A stretch of DNA of 5,597 nucleotides from Planctomycetaceae bacterium (GTDB lineage: Bacteria; Planctomycetota; Planctomycetia; Planctomycetales; Planctomycetaceae): the NCBI GenBank assembly GCA_016765335.1, contig JAESQE010000303.1:6429-12025 (forward strand), in the 5' to 3' direction. The notes under the pieces were generated by a model. It made no database searches. It saw nothing but the letters and a program-made list of their open reading frames with translations, and was not told the DNA's origin. Shown here one piece after another: positions 5,376-5,597 of the stretch; the stretch's first letter is position 1, and each line of letters opens with the position of its first letter. Both the position numbers and the translations under genes were made by a program.

Positions 5376-5597
5376 TCAAAACGGGACTGCTTGATTGTAT
5401 TGCCGGGGGCGGGAGGAGACGCCGGGCGGTTGGCTGGCCGGGTTGGGCATGCCTTGCAGGTATTCTGCTTCTTTGGAACGTCGGACTTTGCTGCGAGGGG
5501 TGTCGAAATCTCGTGGTCGGGTGAACGTTTTGGGACCAATGTCGTCCAAGGCAAATGGATCGAACTGCTTCATTCGCTCAGCTTCGACTCTTGGATC
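5376..5597 (-). CDS. C-terminal end of an unrecognised protein (5' end outside window)
   Basis: The frame is open from the right edge of the window to TGA at 5376-5378, giving 73 visible codons. A Met lies at codon 9 (5571-5573), but the frame continues upstream as DPRVEAER without a stop or a Shine-Dalgarno, so this is most likely the tail of a longer gene. The visible sequence is hydrophilic and low in hydrophobic residues. A DPFALDDIGP stretch is followed by Arg/Pro-rich sequence (FTRPRDFDTPRSKVRR), a short charged helix (SKEAEYLQG) and a Pro/Ser/Gln-rich, probably disordered tail ending NQAVPF. There is no membrane segment or domain that I recognise. An overlapping minus-strand frame at 5339-5554 is less likely, because its product is a string of Pro, Lys and Arg without clear structure. 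Confidence 0.66.
   Translation of the reverse strand, partial: DPRVEAERMKQFDPFALDDIGPKTFTRPRDFDTPRSKVRRSKEAEYLQGMPNPASQPPGVSSRPRQYNQAVPF

Overview
The window looks like a piece of a Planctomycetota chromosome, probably from the Planctomycetaceae-like group. The evidence is indirect. Base composition is moderate, short genes stand alone with wide spacers, and most genes lack a strong Shine-Dalgarno. There is an anchored lipoprotein of the DUF1570/peptidase-MA type. The spacers carry several short palindromic repeats of kinds I associate, from memory, with planctomycetes. No plasmid, phage or defence module is visible.

Layout: (1) 19-219 (+) is a small uncharacterised acidic protein. It converges on (2) ilvB (362-2146, -), the catalytic large subunit of acetolactate synthase, and a long shared terminator-like stem at 273-324 separates them. 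(3) 2147-2694 is a 548-bp spacer holding a possible ilvB leader and an inverted pair of small hairpins (2491-2562). (4) 2695-3516 (+) is a lipoprotein with a zinc-metallopeptidase HEFTH motif. (5) 3643-4635 (+) is a secreted protein of unknown function whose reading frame is cut by a single in-frame TAA (4063-4065). It is listed as two open halves, but I read it as one recently broken gene. (6) 4636-5375 is a 740-bp stretch without a convincing gene, dense in hairpins and inverted repeats. (7) 5376-5597 (-) is the C-terminal end of an unrecognised gene that runs off the right edge.

The genes do not form an operon or a shared pathway. ilvB makes 2-acetolactate or 2-aceto-2-hydroxybutyrate for valine/leucine/isoleucine synthesis, and no ilvN or ilvC lies next to it here. 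The lipoprotein peptidase and the broken secreted protein point to the cell envelope but have no visible functional link.

The most interesting part is non-coding. There are two REPIN-like inverted hairpin doublets, one showing a compensatory base-pair change between its arms. A 40-nt sequence is present in inverted orientation at both ends of a ~550-bp segment, one copy differing by clean presence or absence of a 42-nt hairpin block. Between them lies a structured 4832-4922 region that could be an RNA. I see no clear new protein system.
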